Position numbers and translations under genes: made by a program | Shown: piece by piece, positions 43,415 to 54,799 of the stretch | How positions within the stretch are numbered: the first letter of the stretch is position 1 | Layout: each line of letters opens with the position of its first letter | Notes under the pieces: generated by a model | What the model was told of the DNA's origin: nothing | The model's input: the letters and a program-made list of their open reading frames with translations, nothing else | Database searches by the model: none | From: Gracilaria domingensis | Lineage: Eukaryota > Rhodophyta > Florideophyceae > Gracilariales > Gracilariaceae | Assembly (NCBI GenBank): GCA_022539475.1 | Contig: VCMS01000273.1 | Coordinates: forward strand, 31,901-95,900 | DNA length: 64,000 bases | Reading direction: 5' to 3'

Positions 43415-43876
43415 TTATAAACGTCTCTTGTTCCGAGCCAACGTCGTTCGCGCAATTTCTCGTATCTCCTTACCGTTGGACTTCATTGCCCGCTCGTACC
43501 GGTCGGCACTGTCCAAGATCTGTTCCACCAATTCATTCTCCTGCTTTGCTTCCAAAAAGCCCTTCTCGTCCATGTCGTTGTATGATCGAATACTGTTGGA
43601 TCTTTGAATGTCAAGCTGCTCTTTCATTATGCTCTGGAAGGCATCAATTTGCTTAGACACGTTTTCCATGCTCTCAGTCATATCTCCGCTCTTTCTTTTC
43701 CGTACCGAAGGCTTCTCATCTTTAGAGTAATCTGCATGATACGAGCCAAGGCCTTCATACAAACCTCCATTCTCCTCCCCGATTAGTTTGGGCATAGCTT
43801 TCAATAAATTTGTATCTTCATCCAGTGTCCCCACTCTGCAAACCGAAAACAAAACCAAAGTGCGCTTAGACTTCAT
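43415..43876 (-). CDS. Unassigned coiled-coil protein
   Basis: A 153-codon frame, Lys/Glu-rich, with a probable nuclear signal (VRKRKSGD) and a long helix-forming stretch (MENVSKQIDAFQSIMKEQLD to the C-terminal ARTTLARNKRRL). It resembles the C-terminal helical part of Myb/SANT-like accessory proteins of Harbinger elements in composition only. It may be the remnant of such a protein paired with the transposase fragment at 42002, or of a host gene. Confidence 0.35.
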   Translation of the reverse strand: MKSKRTLVLFSVCRVGTLDEDTNLLKAMPKLIGEENGGLYEGLGSYHADYSKDEKPSVRKRKSGDMTESMENVSKQIDAFQSIMKEQLDIQRSNSIRSYNDMDEKGFLEAKQENELVEQILDSADRYERAMKSNGKEIREIARTTLARNKRRL

Positions 43877-44991
43877 ACTTTACTGCCCAGATGCGACATA
43901 AGATAGACAGTTACAAATCTGCTTTGGGTCATTCTGCCCCGATGCGGACCAACGGTTGTAAATCTCTGTAAAATGCTTCTTCGCCGCCTAGGAAACCTCT
44001 TTCAGCTGCGCAGCTCCGCGTTTGCAAACAGCCTACTTTCCAGACTCAACGTCATCCACTACGCCTCAGAAATTCCACTTTGACAGTAAATTAGCATCAT
44101 CGAACGGCAGTGCAATTCCTGTGTCCAAAACGATTCTCTTGTAAAATGCACATCTTGCTCCTTCCTAGGGATGGAAGTATTAAATTTGGGAATCAAGTGA
44201 GCTGAGATCTCTACAGTACGCCAGTTCAGACGAAAGAATTGATAGATGAATATAAAGTAGAAGAAAGAGATGAGGACGAATGGAAGTGGTGTGTAGAGAC
44301 AGACGAAGACGGTGGCCACATCAACGGCGGCGGCGTGCTTAAGCAGACTTTGTAGTGTGAAGGGCGGAATTGGGACAGCATTGTGATCAATCTGGTGCTT
44401 TTTTGATACGGTTTCCGATCAGGCGACGTAAACGCTCTTGGTCCAAGCGCAGAATCAGCTGACCGCCACCAAAGGATCGGAAGCGGCTCTTCGCCTCCAT
44501 CGACTAGGTGTCGAGCTATTGCTGCCGCTGCGTGCCATACTGCAGCTGCGTGCCATATGGCTAGTGTGCATAATGCGTGGAGAGTACAGTCGACCCTATC
44601 TCTGGCGCGGAGCTCGTGCTCAGTACAACTGAGAGACGTGTTCTACTTTACAGTCTCTAATATTTTGAAAGACTCAAATTATCATCGTTCACGGAATTCA
44701 TGGCATTCACGTTCACGCCTTGTTAATAACGATCCTCACCCTTCTAAAGCGAGTATTTTTCCTGGATGGACGATAAAAGGAATGAACGTTTTTCCTAGCT
44801 GCATTCAAGACAGGTATAATTCTGACGTGATTTAAATTGCCGTTTTTTGGCAGCAATGCTGTAGACGAGATTGTATTCCGCGGCCTTAGGAGAAACTACG
44901 CACTTTGAGGAACGCACGGTATATGTCTGAGAACCTCCACTTTTATGTAACAAATTTCAGAGGATCCTCCGCCTTCCGTCGTAACGCATTT
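43877..44991. other. No assigned gene; one hydrophobic frame
   Basis: On the minus strand 44319-44059 starts with a strongly hydrophobic stretch (VLISFFYFIFIYQFF), and the preceding bases are open in frame, so a membrane-protein remnant is possible. At 44587, CAGTCGACCCTATCT resembles the terminus of the Tigger element at 16192, a possible stray end. Nothing else is supported. Confidence 0.3.
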
Positions 44992-45194
44992 AGAGGCTCT
45001 TAGCACCTCCAATACCGACATGTGTCTAGCTCCTCTGTGTGCTCTACGCCCGATGGCTCTGTGAGTTTCTATCAAACAACGCAGCGTGACAGGTGCCGGG
45101 AGCGACGCGAGAGGTGCCGCTCTTACCGAATGCGCTGCCGCCGGCATATTTTACTCTGCAATGTGTGACAGGAGCTCGTAAGCACTGACACAGC

Positions 45195-46232
45195 TTGAGA
45201 TTTGTCTTGAAGAGGAAACAACTTGCAACAACTTATGTGTCTCATTCAGAACACAAATCAGTAGCGCAGAGAATGCTTATATTCCGTGATTCGGAACATC
45301 TATCCGTGAGATACCCGCCAGAAGATGCGGTTGATCAAGCCGTATTTGGATTTGTCGACCCCAAAAACGAAGAATCTGGCGATGAGATGGACGAAAATTT
45401 TCGTCCGGTGAAGAAAGTCGATGATAACGAAACCAATTATGATCCCGTTCGATCTTTTACAAAAGCTGAGATCAAAGATATACAGCAGACTTATCAATAT
45501 ATATCCTTGTTCTTGAAAGGACTGCAAAGTAATACGACTATTTCCTTGGACAGGCGTACTAATAAGGGTTTCAATGAGCTGCGAAAGCTCTGGTATCACC
45601 TTATCATGATCAAAAAGAATGCCATAGACTCCGAAGGAGTGATTGGAGCAAACTTTATCGGGTTCTGTGACAAAAACACATGGTTTTGCAACGGTCTTAT
45701 TAAAGCATATATGTGGGGGCTGGAGCCTGCCTGTGGCCTTGTTTTTGTTTCAGTGGACTCTGGAGTGCGTATTGGTCACAATGCAGCGACATTTGAGGAT
45801 TTAGAGCCCGCAGGTCAGATGGTAATTGTGAACCGCTTTAAGGCAAAGTTTAAAGAGAAGTTGTACCTTACTCCAGGGAAAATATCTAAGATACTTGTTC
45901 CCATAACTGTGAAGAATATGCATTGGGGAGCATTATTTGGCGAACGCGTCGAGGGCCAGGAATGGCGCTTATACTGGGGCGACAGTGTTTACAATGGGAA
46001 TGCCCTGCTGGGTGCAAGACCTTAGTGTGCGCAATCGTAGAGTTTACGATGGATGAAACTATAGAATGGGAGTATCCAAAGCAAAATTACATACTATGTC
46101 CAGGGTGATTCAAAACAGAACGATTCGTTCCGTTGCGGTGCTTACGTGCTCTCAATGATGTCCCATTTCGCACGCACAAAGGGAAGAATGCCGGATGCGA
46201 CATTTATTCCAGGCCATGATGCTGACCTGACG
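45195..46232 (+). pseudogene. Ulp1/C48-type cysteine protease of the MULE
   Basis: In the 276-codon frame 45195-46025 the C-terminal part has WFCNGLIKAYMWGL, KILVPITVKNMHWGALFGER (catalytic His) and WRLYWGDSVYNG (catalytic Asp). After a frame change near 46020, NDSFRCGAYVLSMMSHFART supplies the catalytic Cys with the usual 'Q.D...CG.y.l' context. The order His-Asp-Cys is that of SUMO/NEDD8 proteases. The N-terminal 100 residues are unassigned and charged. The gene opens the element, and the frame change separates His/Asp from Cys, so it should be inactive as read. Confidence 0.65.
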
Positions 46233-47057
46233 GAACGTTACAGATGGACGTGTGCGGCGGCAAGGATTTCAATTGGTATCGGTGTGTGCCACAGGATGAC
46301 TGTCACGGACGAATTTATTGTAGATGGAGAGCATATAGCGCGACGGGAGCGTATGTATGTGCAACGACATGAAATACATGAGACCCAGACCGGTGAAGCT
46401 GAGGCGCATCGTAGCAAGTGTACTGAAGAAAGAAGGAGCGGTGGGTTTAAAGAAATTGGGTCCAAAAGAAATCGTGGCTCCCAATCCGGGGTTAGGAGCA
46501 AGGGTTCTCGGTTGGACAAGGATGTTGGGTTTGAACACGTTTCTGGAGATGAAGAAAAGGTTCATGACCGGCCTGCTTATGTTTATAATCTCTGAGCCCA
46601 GGAAGGCTATGAATATGCCGTACAGTTCTGTAAGACGGTGAGGAGTTCAAAAAGATACCGTCTAAATGCTAGGCTGAAGTGCCTAAAGTATAAGAACAAG
46701 CCTCTTGGGACTGGCTGTAAGGTTGACTTTATGGGAAAGACTTGTTGTGATGGAAGTGGGGGGATTTTGTCGAGGTCTGGAGCTCAAAAACACATTCGAT
46801 TGGAACAGAACAGGCGCAGCGGTAAGGACAAATGCAAAAAGTCGGTCATAGATGCAGTGAAAAGTAATTGCACGGGAGGGTTTAAGGTACCGTTCGTTTA
46901 TTTTACTCCGCTTAGGTTCAAGAAGAGTGTTTCTTTAGATGAACATAACTTTATGCCCGAACAGATTCCCCCTCGCCAAGCGAACATGTATAACTGGCTC
47001 TCCGGTGCGATGGAACGCAAGGATGGAGACTACATGAGTTCAAAAAACGACTGTTGA
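46233..47057 (+). pseudogene. Basic protein region downstream of the protease
   Basis: The frames 46357-46641 and 46638-47057 are rich in Lys and Arg and contain PVKLRRIVASVLKKEGAVGL, later CKVDFMGKTCCDGSGG. They probably form one eroded gene or the C-terminal part of the protease protein. No known domain is recognised. Confidence 0.3.
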
Positions 47058-47279
47058 CTGGGCAGAAAATTGGAGGTAATTTATCTTGAGAAGAAGGACA
47101 AACAGGAGCTCGAGCAGAAGAAAAAAACAGACGGAATCTGTGCACAATTGTGATCGGAATTCTGTTGCCCTGTCAGAGAATAGTTCTGTTATTGATATTA
47201 CTGCCGTACCGAAGGACAGAGAGGGCTCGAATCTCAAATCGCTAAGTGTTTTTATTATGTGAAAAAGCATGTGTCGCCG

Positions 47280-49257
47280 TTCTAACCATGAACTGTACAC
47301 AGCCTTCACCCACCTCAGTTACGGAGGAAATCCTTCCTGGCACACAGTCGGAACGGAAAGCAACCACTTCTTTAAATGATGGAGACTCAGAGGGGAGTGC
47401 GGTACTTGACCATAGTGTTGACGACGAAGAGGTGGTGCTTCGACTTTTTGCGGCGTATCTGGACCAGATGGACGTTGTAGATTGATACGAGGTGCTACAA
47501 CATTTACTAGAAATAGCTGATAACTTTGGGTTCAACCTCTACATACGGGACTCCAAGTATATCGAACAGGATGGTAGTAAGAATTTACTGCGCGGTTATC
47601 TGCAGTGTTCTTTACTGCACAATGAACAGTACAAATGTCCCTATAGGTTTGCACTTCGACGTGTTACGGTATCCTCATCTGAGAGCAAGAAGTACACTCT
47701 ATCCTCGAACTTCTCCAAGGCTTTTCATGATGAAAAGCCTTGGAGAAGTTCGGGGATAGAGTGTACTTCTTGCTCTCAGATGATTATGATTATGATAATC
47801 ATGCAGCACGGAGCTCGCAATTTTGGACATTGATGACGTCTGAGAAGAAACGGGAGGCTATTCACTTACGCCACAGTCTGCATCTTCAGTACATTACTGT
47901 GCTCCCTATTATTGAAGACAAGTTGAATGTGAAGATCGACAAAGTATTGTTCATGAAGCGTTTGAAATGTATTTCTGATACGCGGTATCTGAAGCAGAAG
48001 GAGTGTTTACGACTGTATCAGAATCTCATACAACTACAGTCTCGAAACATCCGAAACAAAGTTTATTGTGGCACTGGCGATAACAACGAGCTGCAGCTTG
48101 TTGCATGGAGCTTGGAACCGTGGGGAAGGGATTATGAGCGCTTTGGAATTGTGCCTGGGGTGTCAGCAGACTGCAAGGTGGTTGCCAACCGCTTCAATAT
48201 CCCATTGATATCCATCAATGGGAAAAACAAAGCTGGGCATTTGAGAACTTACTTCATGGGCTATTTGGTTAACGAAACAATGGAGAGCTTTGTGTGGTTT
48301 CTACAAAGATTCAATGACTGTGTTCAGATATCCCCGAGTTGTTTCGCAATTGATCAGTGCACTGCTCTAATCGCGGCGCTACGTCAAGTGTTCCCTCTAT
48401 CGTCTATTATATTAGACGACTGGCACATCAATAAGAACCAGAAAATTAACACAGAGCGGTGGTGAAAGACGATAAATAGATCCGATTTGCGAGAGTATAT
48501 GAACAACGCCTTGCACAAGCTTCGTCAAAGTACAACTATGGAACAATTTGTAAAACAACGTAGCGCAATTGAACAAAGATTCTTTAGTGGTTCTAATACA
48601 TCGCTTTCTCGTTGGTACAAGTTCCTATATCACGAGAATTCCGAAATACTCGTTCGGTGTTACAAAGACGTCAGCCTCCTACGGAGGTTTTTGTTCCAAG
48701 GTAGCGGGTATTTTGAAGCATCTCACTCTCGATACCGCCAATATGTTCTCTTAAATGACGTCCCCCTGGCAGATGTACCGTTCACTATGATGAAAATCAC
48801 AGAGCGCCAGAAGGAGGAGCAGGATCAGAAGGCATCGTTAAGCAACACATCACTTCGAAATAAGCTGCTCATTTCAGGATGCCTCTCACAATGGAGACCT
48901 CAACACGAATTGTCCAAGCATACACTGCTTATAGCATCCACAAACTTCTCGATGGCAGTATGCGCTTGTCGGCATTTTCAGGTCATAGATGCAGTGGTAC
49001 TGCCTACAAGAGATGCTCCATTCAACTTACCACTCGATATAAAGGACCTCGACATATCTTCCGAACAACCACTTGCACTCTTCACCATACGAAGATTGCA
49101 GATCGAAGAAGGCCACCGATCCATAACGTATAATGCGTATTTATCAACGTATACAACAGCCCTGAGTACAAGTTCCATTAGGAGCGGCTGCACGTGTCGC
49201 GATATAACAGCAATGGGCGTTCCCTGCTGCCATCTTACGGGCTTGTTTGTCACCTAA
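47280..49257 (+). pseudogene. MULE transposase with FAR1-like and SWIM zinc domains, broken
   Basis: About 47490-47700 has a FAR1/WRKY-GCM-like DNA-binding part (FNLYIRDSKYIEQDGSKNLL, CPYRFALRRVTV). The transposase core is at 47740-48465: SADCKVVANRFNIPLISING (first Asp region), YFMGYLVNETMESFVWFLQR and SCFAIDQCTALIAALRQVFP (second Asp). The next frame, 48487-49257, ends with a SWIM finger, GCTCRDITAMGVPCCHLTG. A 107-bp palindrome at 47676-47782 disrupts the join between DNA-binding part and core, and a stop and frame change lie between 48465 and 48487. Confidence 0.75.
47676..47782. repeat. 107-bp near-perfect palindrome in the transposase gene
   Basis: The left arm begins CATCTGAGAGCAAGAAGTAC, and the right arm is its reverse complement with a single mismatch over 53 bases around one central base (47729). 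The left arm fits the reading frame of the FAR1-like domain, so the right arm looks like a fold-back copy of it. Confidence 0.9.
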
Positions 49258-49360
49258 AACGACGTTTGTGACCGATGGCCCAACGTGCGAAACGCAATTT
49301 TGACGCGGTTCCGCATAGAGCATCTCTGGCACCGATACTGGTGCCGACATCAGAGCCAAA

Positions 49361-49648
49361 ATGGGAACCGAGTCTCATGAAAATCAAAACAATCTCAGTG
49401 GCGAAGTTCAAAGAAGATTAAATGCTGAGGCGGAACAAGAGCCTAATCTAGATGGTAATGAAGGACCAATCGTAGGCGAAACCAGTCGCCAAACGCAGCA
49501 TAATCAACAGCCCAAAGCAACAAAACAATTGCATGAAGTATCTTCATACGTAGCTTATTCAGACTGCAAGGCACTCTGTGATCAAATGCACAGAGTGGCA
49601 CAGACGTATGACCAAGTAGCAGTCGAGAGTTTAAAGCAGTACTTGTGA
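49361..49648 (+). CDS. Small acidic Gln-rich frame at the 3' side of the MULE
   Basis: 95 codons (MGTESHENQNNLSGEVQRRL ... QYL), rich in Gln, Glu and Asn, with no domain. It may be the C-terminal tail of the transposase in a shifted frame, since a similar low-complexity stretch (KRSFSERKTPSKKQKI) continues near 49830-49880. Confidence 0.25.
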   Translation: MGTESHENQNNLSGEVQRRLNAEAEQEPNLDGNEGPIVGETSRQTQHNQQPKATKQLHEVSSYVAYSDCKALCDQMHRVAQTYDQVAVESLKQYL

Positions 49649-49649
49649 A

Positions 49650-51165
49650 ATGGACTTGAGCAGTTAAACTCTGGTCGCTACCAAAACAGACTAGATGTAA
49701 CTCTTCCGGTTAGCACTTGAGTGCAGGATTTCTCCCTCCCCTAATGCTCAAGACACCCGAGTCAGAGCACTCCCCATAACGACCATAAAAAACCCTAGTG
49801 CTGGGAATGGAAAAGCTGTACGAAAGCGCAAACGTTCGTTTTCGGAGCGTAAAACGCCTTCCAAAAAGCAGAAGATCAGTGCCGGAACTGAGATTCAGGG
49901 AGCAACCTATGCGAACAATAGAATGACAGGTAATGGCAATGAAAGCGGTGGCATCCCAAATCCAGCTCAAGCAACAGAAAGTGCTCTACAAACTGTTGAT
50001 CATCCAGACAACCAGTGTCAGAAGCACATGTGAAGATAGAAGACAAACGCACTGTTAATTAGCTTGAGCATGTTGTCGTTCGAAAGTAAAAGAATCTTTC
50101 TTACCCACAATATTCAGTCCCATTGAGCACAAAAACTTCTACCAACTGTTCATAGTGATACAAAATCAGAGGCAGACTTCCCCTGGCCACCTTTCACAGC
50201 TGCTATTCTCCCTTCATTGGTTCCTGTAGCTCACTGCGCCAATTCATTCAACAAGCAAACTGTAAAGCTCGCGTGTGCAGAGTGCGATCGTGAAATAAGC
50301 GCCTTCCGCAGGCGTTAATTTCTTCAATATTGCCTCGAAGCTGTTTTACGTCGTAGTAGCCCTCCCAAGTGCTGCCAGACATTCTGTTGCCGTGGCTTGG
50401 CTGTACCCAGAAAGCAACATCACCGGCAACATCATCCGTCGCTTGCAATGCAGTGCACAAGGAAAACGAGCTCGCCTTAAGTTCTACAATGTGAGGTGCT
50501 TCATTTCGTAACATATTCGTCGCTATTGCGAGCCAGTTACATGCCACTTATTAAACTGAGCTTACCACTCTACCGCTCTAGCACGTACTAAAGGGGCGCC
50601 AACACAGAACAGCGCAACCAGCGTACTGTTTTGAACCAACGCCAACATCAGGGAGCCACAAAGAAGCATTAAGAGCGCCCAGCTCTACAGCTGTGCCATT
50701 AACGCGCCGACTACGCGCAGTGCTGCAAGTAACACACCTTTAACAACCCACAGAAGTATTCAATTTTCACCAGCGCCGGTAGGCCTGCGCTCCGAACCAG
50801 TTACAAAAGCGCAACGCTCCAAACGAACGTTCGAAATGCTCATTTTTAGACAAGCGTCAGTATTCCAGCTCAAGAGACAACCGATAGCATCGTGCCGATG
50901 CAGACGAGCGATAGAAACACGCTCTTTCGAAGCAGCTGCAGTAACGAGCAAGCCACAGCTGGAGACGAGCGCCCTTTACACAGAAGTTTCGAACCAGCGA
51001 CAGCAACGAGCGCTCTTTTGGTAGTAGTGCGACAAATTACTGTCCAGAAACAGGAATAAAAAGCGCGGACATTTCAAACTGAAATCGGAGAAAAATAGCT
51101 GTCGGCGCTGCCGCATTCGGCGCCTCTGCTGGCATACGTTACTCTGTGACATCGCAGAACCAATT
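49650..51165. other. MULE 3' region without a gene
   Basis: About 1.5 kb up to the right terminal repeat. Between 50560 and 51020 there are loose repeats of GAACCAG.GACAGCAACGAGCG and GCGCTCTTT type, resembling the subterminal repeats of MULEs. Short frames are motif-free. Confidence 0.3.
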
Positions 51166-51214
51166 ACTGTGAGGACACAGAGGAATCAGACACGTTGCGG
51201 TGTTGGAAGCCTCT

Positions 51215-51640
51215 ATCATCACACCCGCGTGGCTGGGACAGTCGGAATGAAATAAAAAAAAAGCTTCTCATAACCCGAAGTCTATGAAACTTTTAACAAA
51301 TAAAACACGACGATGTCATCATGACGTCTGCGAAAGATGAACCTGTGAATCTTGCTTACGACAGAGATACGGCGGGAGAAAACCAATACAGTGGTAGCCG
51401 CTTAGGAGCCCATTTTCTACCTCGTTCAGGGACAGAAGCAAAAAACAAATATTTAATTTTGACCCCCATGCGCGTTGTCACCCTAGTACTCTCGGCGTTG
51501 AACTGTCACCCTTAACCTTGCAGTAACGCGTCGAGCGGGCTTAGATCGGATAAGCAAAAGCTGCCGTTCTGGGTGCTCTTCGAGCCAAATGCGATGTCGT
51601 TCACGCTTCTCGCGAGCTCGTGCTTGATATGCAGCCCTCA
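51215..51640. other. No recognisable gene
   Basis: This includes an A-rich run and a 64-codon frame at 51321-51515. CGCGTTGTCACCCTAG near 51473 loosely mirrors CGTTGTTACCCCTGAAAA (complement of about 53479-53497), so it may hold one end of the following transposon. Confidence 0.25.
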
Positions 51641-51650
51641 CGGTGGCCTG

Positions 51651-53377
51651 CTACTGCCGCTGAGCTGCCTTGCGAGCTCTTCCTTTGGCCTTGCGACCAT
51701 GATTTTCCTCGCGCCTCGCACGTCGCTGCTCAGTAACTACTGCGCGCTCGCTGCGCTCTAATTCGCGGCGAGTAGCTACGGCTTCACGTGCTACACGGCG
51801 CTCTTCTGCGGCGGCTGCCCGCTTCGCTTGCTGCTGAGCCCTGAAACCTGTTTTTGTCTCTCTTTGCTCCTTTCGCTCTTCCCGCTCTGTCGCCTTCGCT
51901 ATTCTTTCCGCCTCTGCCGCTGCGCGTCGCTGACCCTGCTTCTCTAATTCAGACATTTCCGCCGTAGACGTAAGGAGGGAACCTGCTCTTGTGTTCAGGG
52001 TACCGTTCTCTAAAACATCACCGCCGGCTTCTATCAATGTTCTTGAACCAGAAAACTCCTCAACCAGCTGTTTGTAGGAGGCGAAGGCAGCCGCATGGTC
52101 ATCGTTTTCTTTGATTTTTGTTATGTCAGAAGCGGTAATGACTTACGAATTCGGCCCTTTCAGTCTTTCGTCCAAGACACCGCAGGCTTGAAGGCCGTGT
52201 ACTATGTTTGCATATCGCACGGCACATATATATGCTTGATTGAGGATGCTGCAGAGCGTGTAAATGTCGTTTCGGTCGGCTCTTTTCTGCAGAAGTGTGC
52301 GCTCATTTAAGAGGTTTCGGAACCTGTTCTTGAAAAGGGAAAACACAGTGTAATCCAGAACTTATGTGCGATGGCTTCTGTGGGCCGGTGGGCAGATTGC
52401 GACCATATTGTTATCCTTCATGAGCTTCAGCGAACGGTACGTTACATGTGCTTCATAACCATCCATGGTGACCAAAATATACTTATGTTTCTCACGAAGA
52501 GGCTTCGTTTCTCCACAAAATGTTTGACCCGTTCATGGAAGATATTGCTGTCCCCTCCAGCAGGATTGCGGTAAACCGTTTTGGCATTCAACGGAAGAAA
52601 GAAGGATGGAGTCTCTCTCGTGCCATCCGGACGAATTCGGTATTTGGATCTCACACGCGGAAGCACTACAACCGGTGTCCAAACCTTTCCATCAGCGGAC
52701 ACAACTGGCATAATCGTGACGTGCTGCGCGTCTCCTGCCCATTTCAGTTCGATTGAGTTGCTTCGCCCCTGCGAAGAAGAAAGCGCTTTCGTTCTCGCGT
52801 GACATTCGGTCCTAGTAGAAAAACCACTTTCATCTATGTTAAAAACTTTTTCCGCAGACACGATGTTAAACTCTTTGTACGCTTGCTTCAGGGAAGCAAA
52901 GTGTTTGGCGAGATTTGTCTAGGACATCGCCGTAGTTCTTGCGCTCTCAAGGTTTGATCTGCGTTTCAGTGCGAATTGAGGGTTTCCTTTGATGAAGTTT
53001 GAAACAAACTTGTCCCCTGGATGATTGCTTCGAAACCGTGTTTGTTGTTGTCGATGAGTAGACATCTTGTCTACGTAGAACTTAGCCATATCTTTGAAGC
53101 ACTCACGTGAGAGTAAAGTACCTTGATTGGCGTAATATGTTGCTGCATCTGCCAAAAGTTGCTCTTCGTCGCTGGTTAAAGCAAACGACATTGCACTGTG
53201 CTTAGAGTTCAGGTCAAGTTGTCCGTTTAGAAGACGCTGCGCCTGAGACTTGGAAACTCTGAATTGCCTGGCAGTTTGTCTAATGGAGAATTTTGTTGAA
53301 AGGCAATAAGCTTTCGCGGCGAGTAGAGGGGCATATGTTGTTCTGTCCATGATAGGGGCCACTACTCGTCGCTGCAC
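51651..53377 (-). pseudogene. Second pogo/Tigger-type transposase, broken
   Basis: The N-terminal frame (53377-52919) has a psq-like helix-turn-helix (KFSIRQTARQFRVSKSQAQR) and a CENP-B-like part (LTSDEEQLLADAATYYANQG, GDKFVSNFIKGNPQFALKRR). The DDE core (52861-52442) has EKVFNIDESGFSTR (first Asp) and VTIMPVVSADGKVWTPVVVL. About 52346-52143 gives FSLFKNRFRNLLNERTLLQK and RNDIYTLCSILNQAY, the segment after the third Asp in this family. The C-terminal frame (52037-51651) is an Arg/Glu-rich coiled coil, again typical. The second and third catalytic segments fall in eroded sequence around 52440-52350. At least three frame changes occur. Terminal repeats are uncertain. Confidence 0.7.
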
Positions 53378-53624
53378 TATGGTCGATTAACCGCGGAGAC
53401 TGAAAGGCGTCTTGTGATGACAAAGGAGCTCAAGAGCTCGCTCAGAACGTTGAGAATAAGTAGGGGGATGCGCATCCGGGTTTTCAGGGGTAACAACGGT
53501 CGCTGAATTCGAAAATGCTACCAGATTGCGACAATTCGAGCCCATTGTTGCGCTAGAAGCTCATTATTGAGACGGAGCAGCACTGGTTCAAAAAATGTCC
53601 GGTTTCTTATCGAATAGTCCGTCC
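53378..53624. other. Left flank of the Harbinger insertion, probably 5' part of the hAT gene
   Basis: The plus strand can be read without a stop (HWFKKCPVSYRIVRPK near 53580-53627) straight into the hAT-like frame on the other side of the Harbinger element when one TAA is kept. A BED finger is not recognisable. Confidence 0.3.
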
Positions 53625-53907
53625 TAAGGGCCTTTCCACATAAAGACAGACAAAACGCACCATGGACACGGAGCATTTCTCGATTTGTCCACAATCTTTC
53701 CATAAAAACATTGGACATTTTTTAGAAATGTGGAAACCGTTGAAGACATTTCCGGAGACAACACGCATGCATTTGGCGCCAAAATACAAATCGTACGCAT
53801 ACAAAAGAGTCCTGTTCCAACATCCGTTTTCCAATGATCGTCACCGATCACAAGCCTTTCCACTTTGCTTCCACAACTAAAGAGAACCACAATCAACACT
53901 TCACAAA

Positions 53908-54781
53908 ATGTCTGACATTGTTTCCATTGCTGAACAAAACGCTTTAGCAACCTTGGTACCTGCTGCGGACCGTAGAAAGAAACTCTCCATAAACTATGCT
54001 AAAACAATATCATCGACTGATTTGACACAAAGCAGTGCAGCTTGTCACCCTCAAAATGTGCATGAAGGTGTTTTGGTTCCTCCACAGTCTTTCAATGCAA
54101 CTCGCTTACCCAACGATATACATGGAGTTGTCTCGGCTTCTCCACAGCTCTCTACTGCCCCGCCAAACCCACCAAATACTATCACGTATTCTCAAAATGT
54201 TGCAACTGCAGCAACTACTGCAGAAGTCAAAAATGTGAATACAACCTGTCCAAACAAGGTTATGACCATGACACTGTTCTGATCTTGCTTCAGACAATGA
54301 AAGCTGCTGGATACGGCTCTCGTCAACATCAACGAAAGACGCTTAAGGAAGTTTTCTCTACAGCAATCAAAATGGCAAAAGAAGAAAACGGCATTGTACG
54401 TTCTATCCAGGCGTGGCAGAAAAAGTTTGTGCGCCTTCGCAATGACTATACAGCTTACATATAAAATCTGTCACAATCTGGCCGTGATGGGGAAGATAAA
54501 ACCCTTTACAACAAACCGCCTTTCTTTGAGGAACTGCATGAACGCGAATCAGGAAAAGAACGCCATGAGCCGCCTGGGGCGTGTAACACACACGAAGGAA
54601 TTGAAGATGCGTCGTTGAACAGTAGCCGTATGCGAGCTAGGACGTCTGGGAAAGGGTTCCTTGAAAAGTATTCTACTGAGCAATAAGAGCGGCATAGTCA
54701 AATCATCATGGAAATGAAGCGCGGAAATGAGGAACGATGGAAGATGCGTATGCTGCTCGAGAAATTTCTTGACAAGATGTA
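53908..54781 (+). pseudogene. Harbinger accessory Myb/SANT-like DNA-binding protein
   Basis: The first frame (53908-54282) is a Ser/Thr/Pro-rich N-terminus. After a frame change near 54275 the reading gives LLQTMKAAGYGSRQHQRKTL, KEVFSTAIKMAKEENGIVRS and IQAWQKKFVRLRNDYTAY, a trihelix/Myb-SANT-like domain. The tail is Glu/Lys-rich (MKRGNEERWKMRMLLEKFLD) and ends about 54781. In Harbinger elements such a protein binds the ends and brings the nuclease to the nucleus. A TAA after DYTAYI and a later TAA interrupt it. Confidence 0.6.
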
Positions 54782-54799
54782 AGAATTTGGACATCTGCA

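Larger units (their letters stand above)
44992..51214 (+). mobile_element. Mutator-like element (MULE) with Ulp1-type protease gene
   Basis: The ends form an imperfect inverted repeat: 44992-45047 (AGAGGCTCTTAGCACCTCCA..., CCTCTGTGTGCTC) and the complement of 51166-51214 (AGAGGCTTCCAACACCGCAA..., CCTCTGTGTCCTC). Inside, all on the plus strand, are a Ulp1-type cysteine protease, a basic protein, a FAR1/FLYWCH-like domain, a MULE transposase, a SWIM finger and a short acidic frame. MULEs carrying Ulp1 genes are known from plants (Kaonashi type). No target duplication could be matched, so the borders are approximate. Confidence 0.65.

Noticed and set aside
44587-44602. Terminus of another Tigger element (CAGTCGACCCTATC)
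   Set aside because: Only about 15 bases match, with no partner end or transposase nearby.
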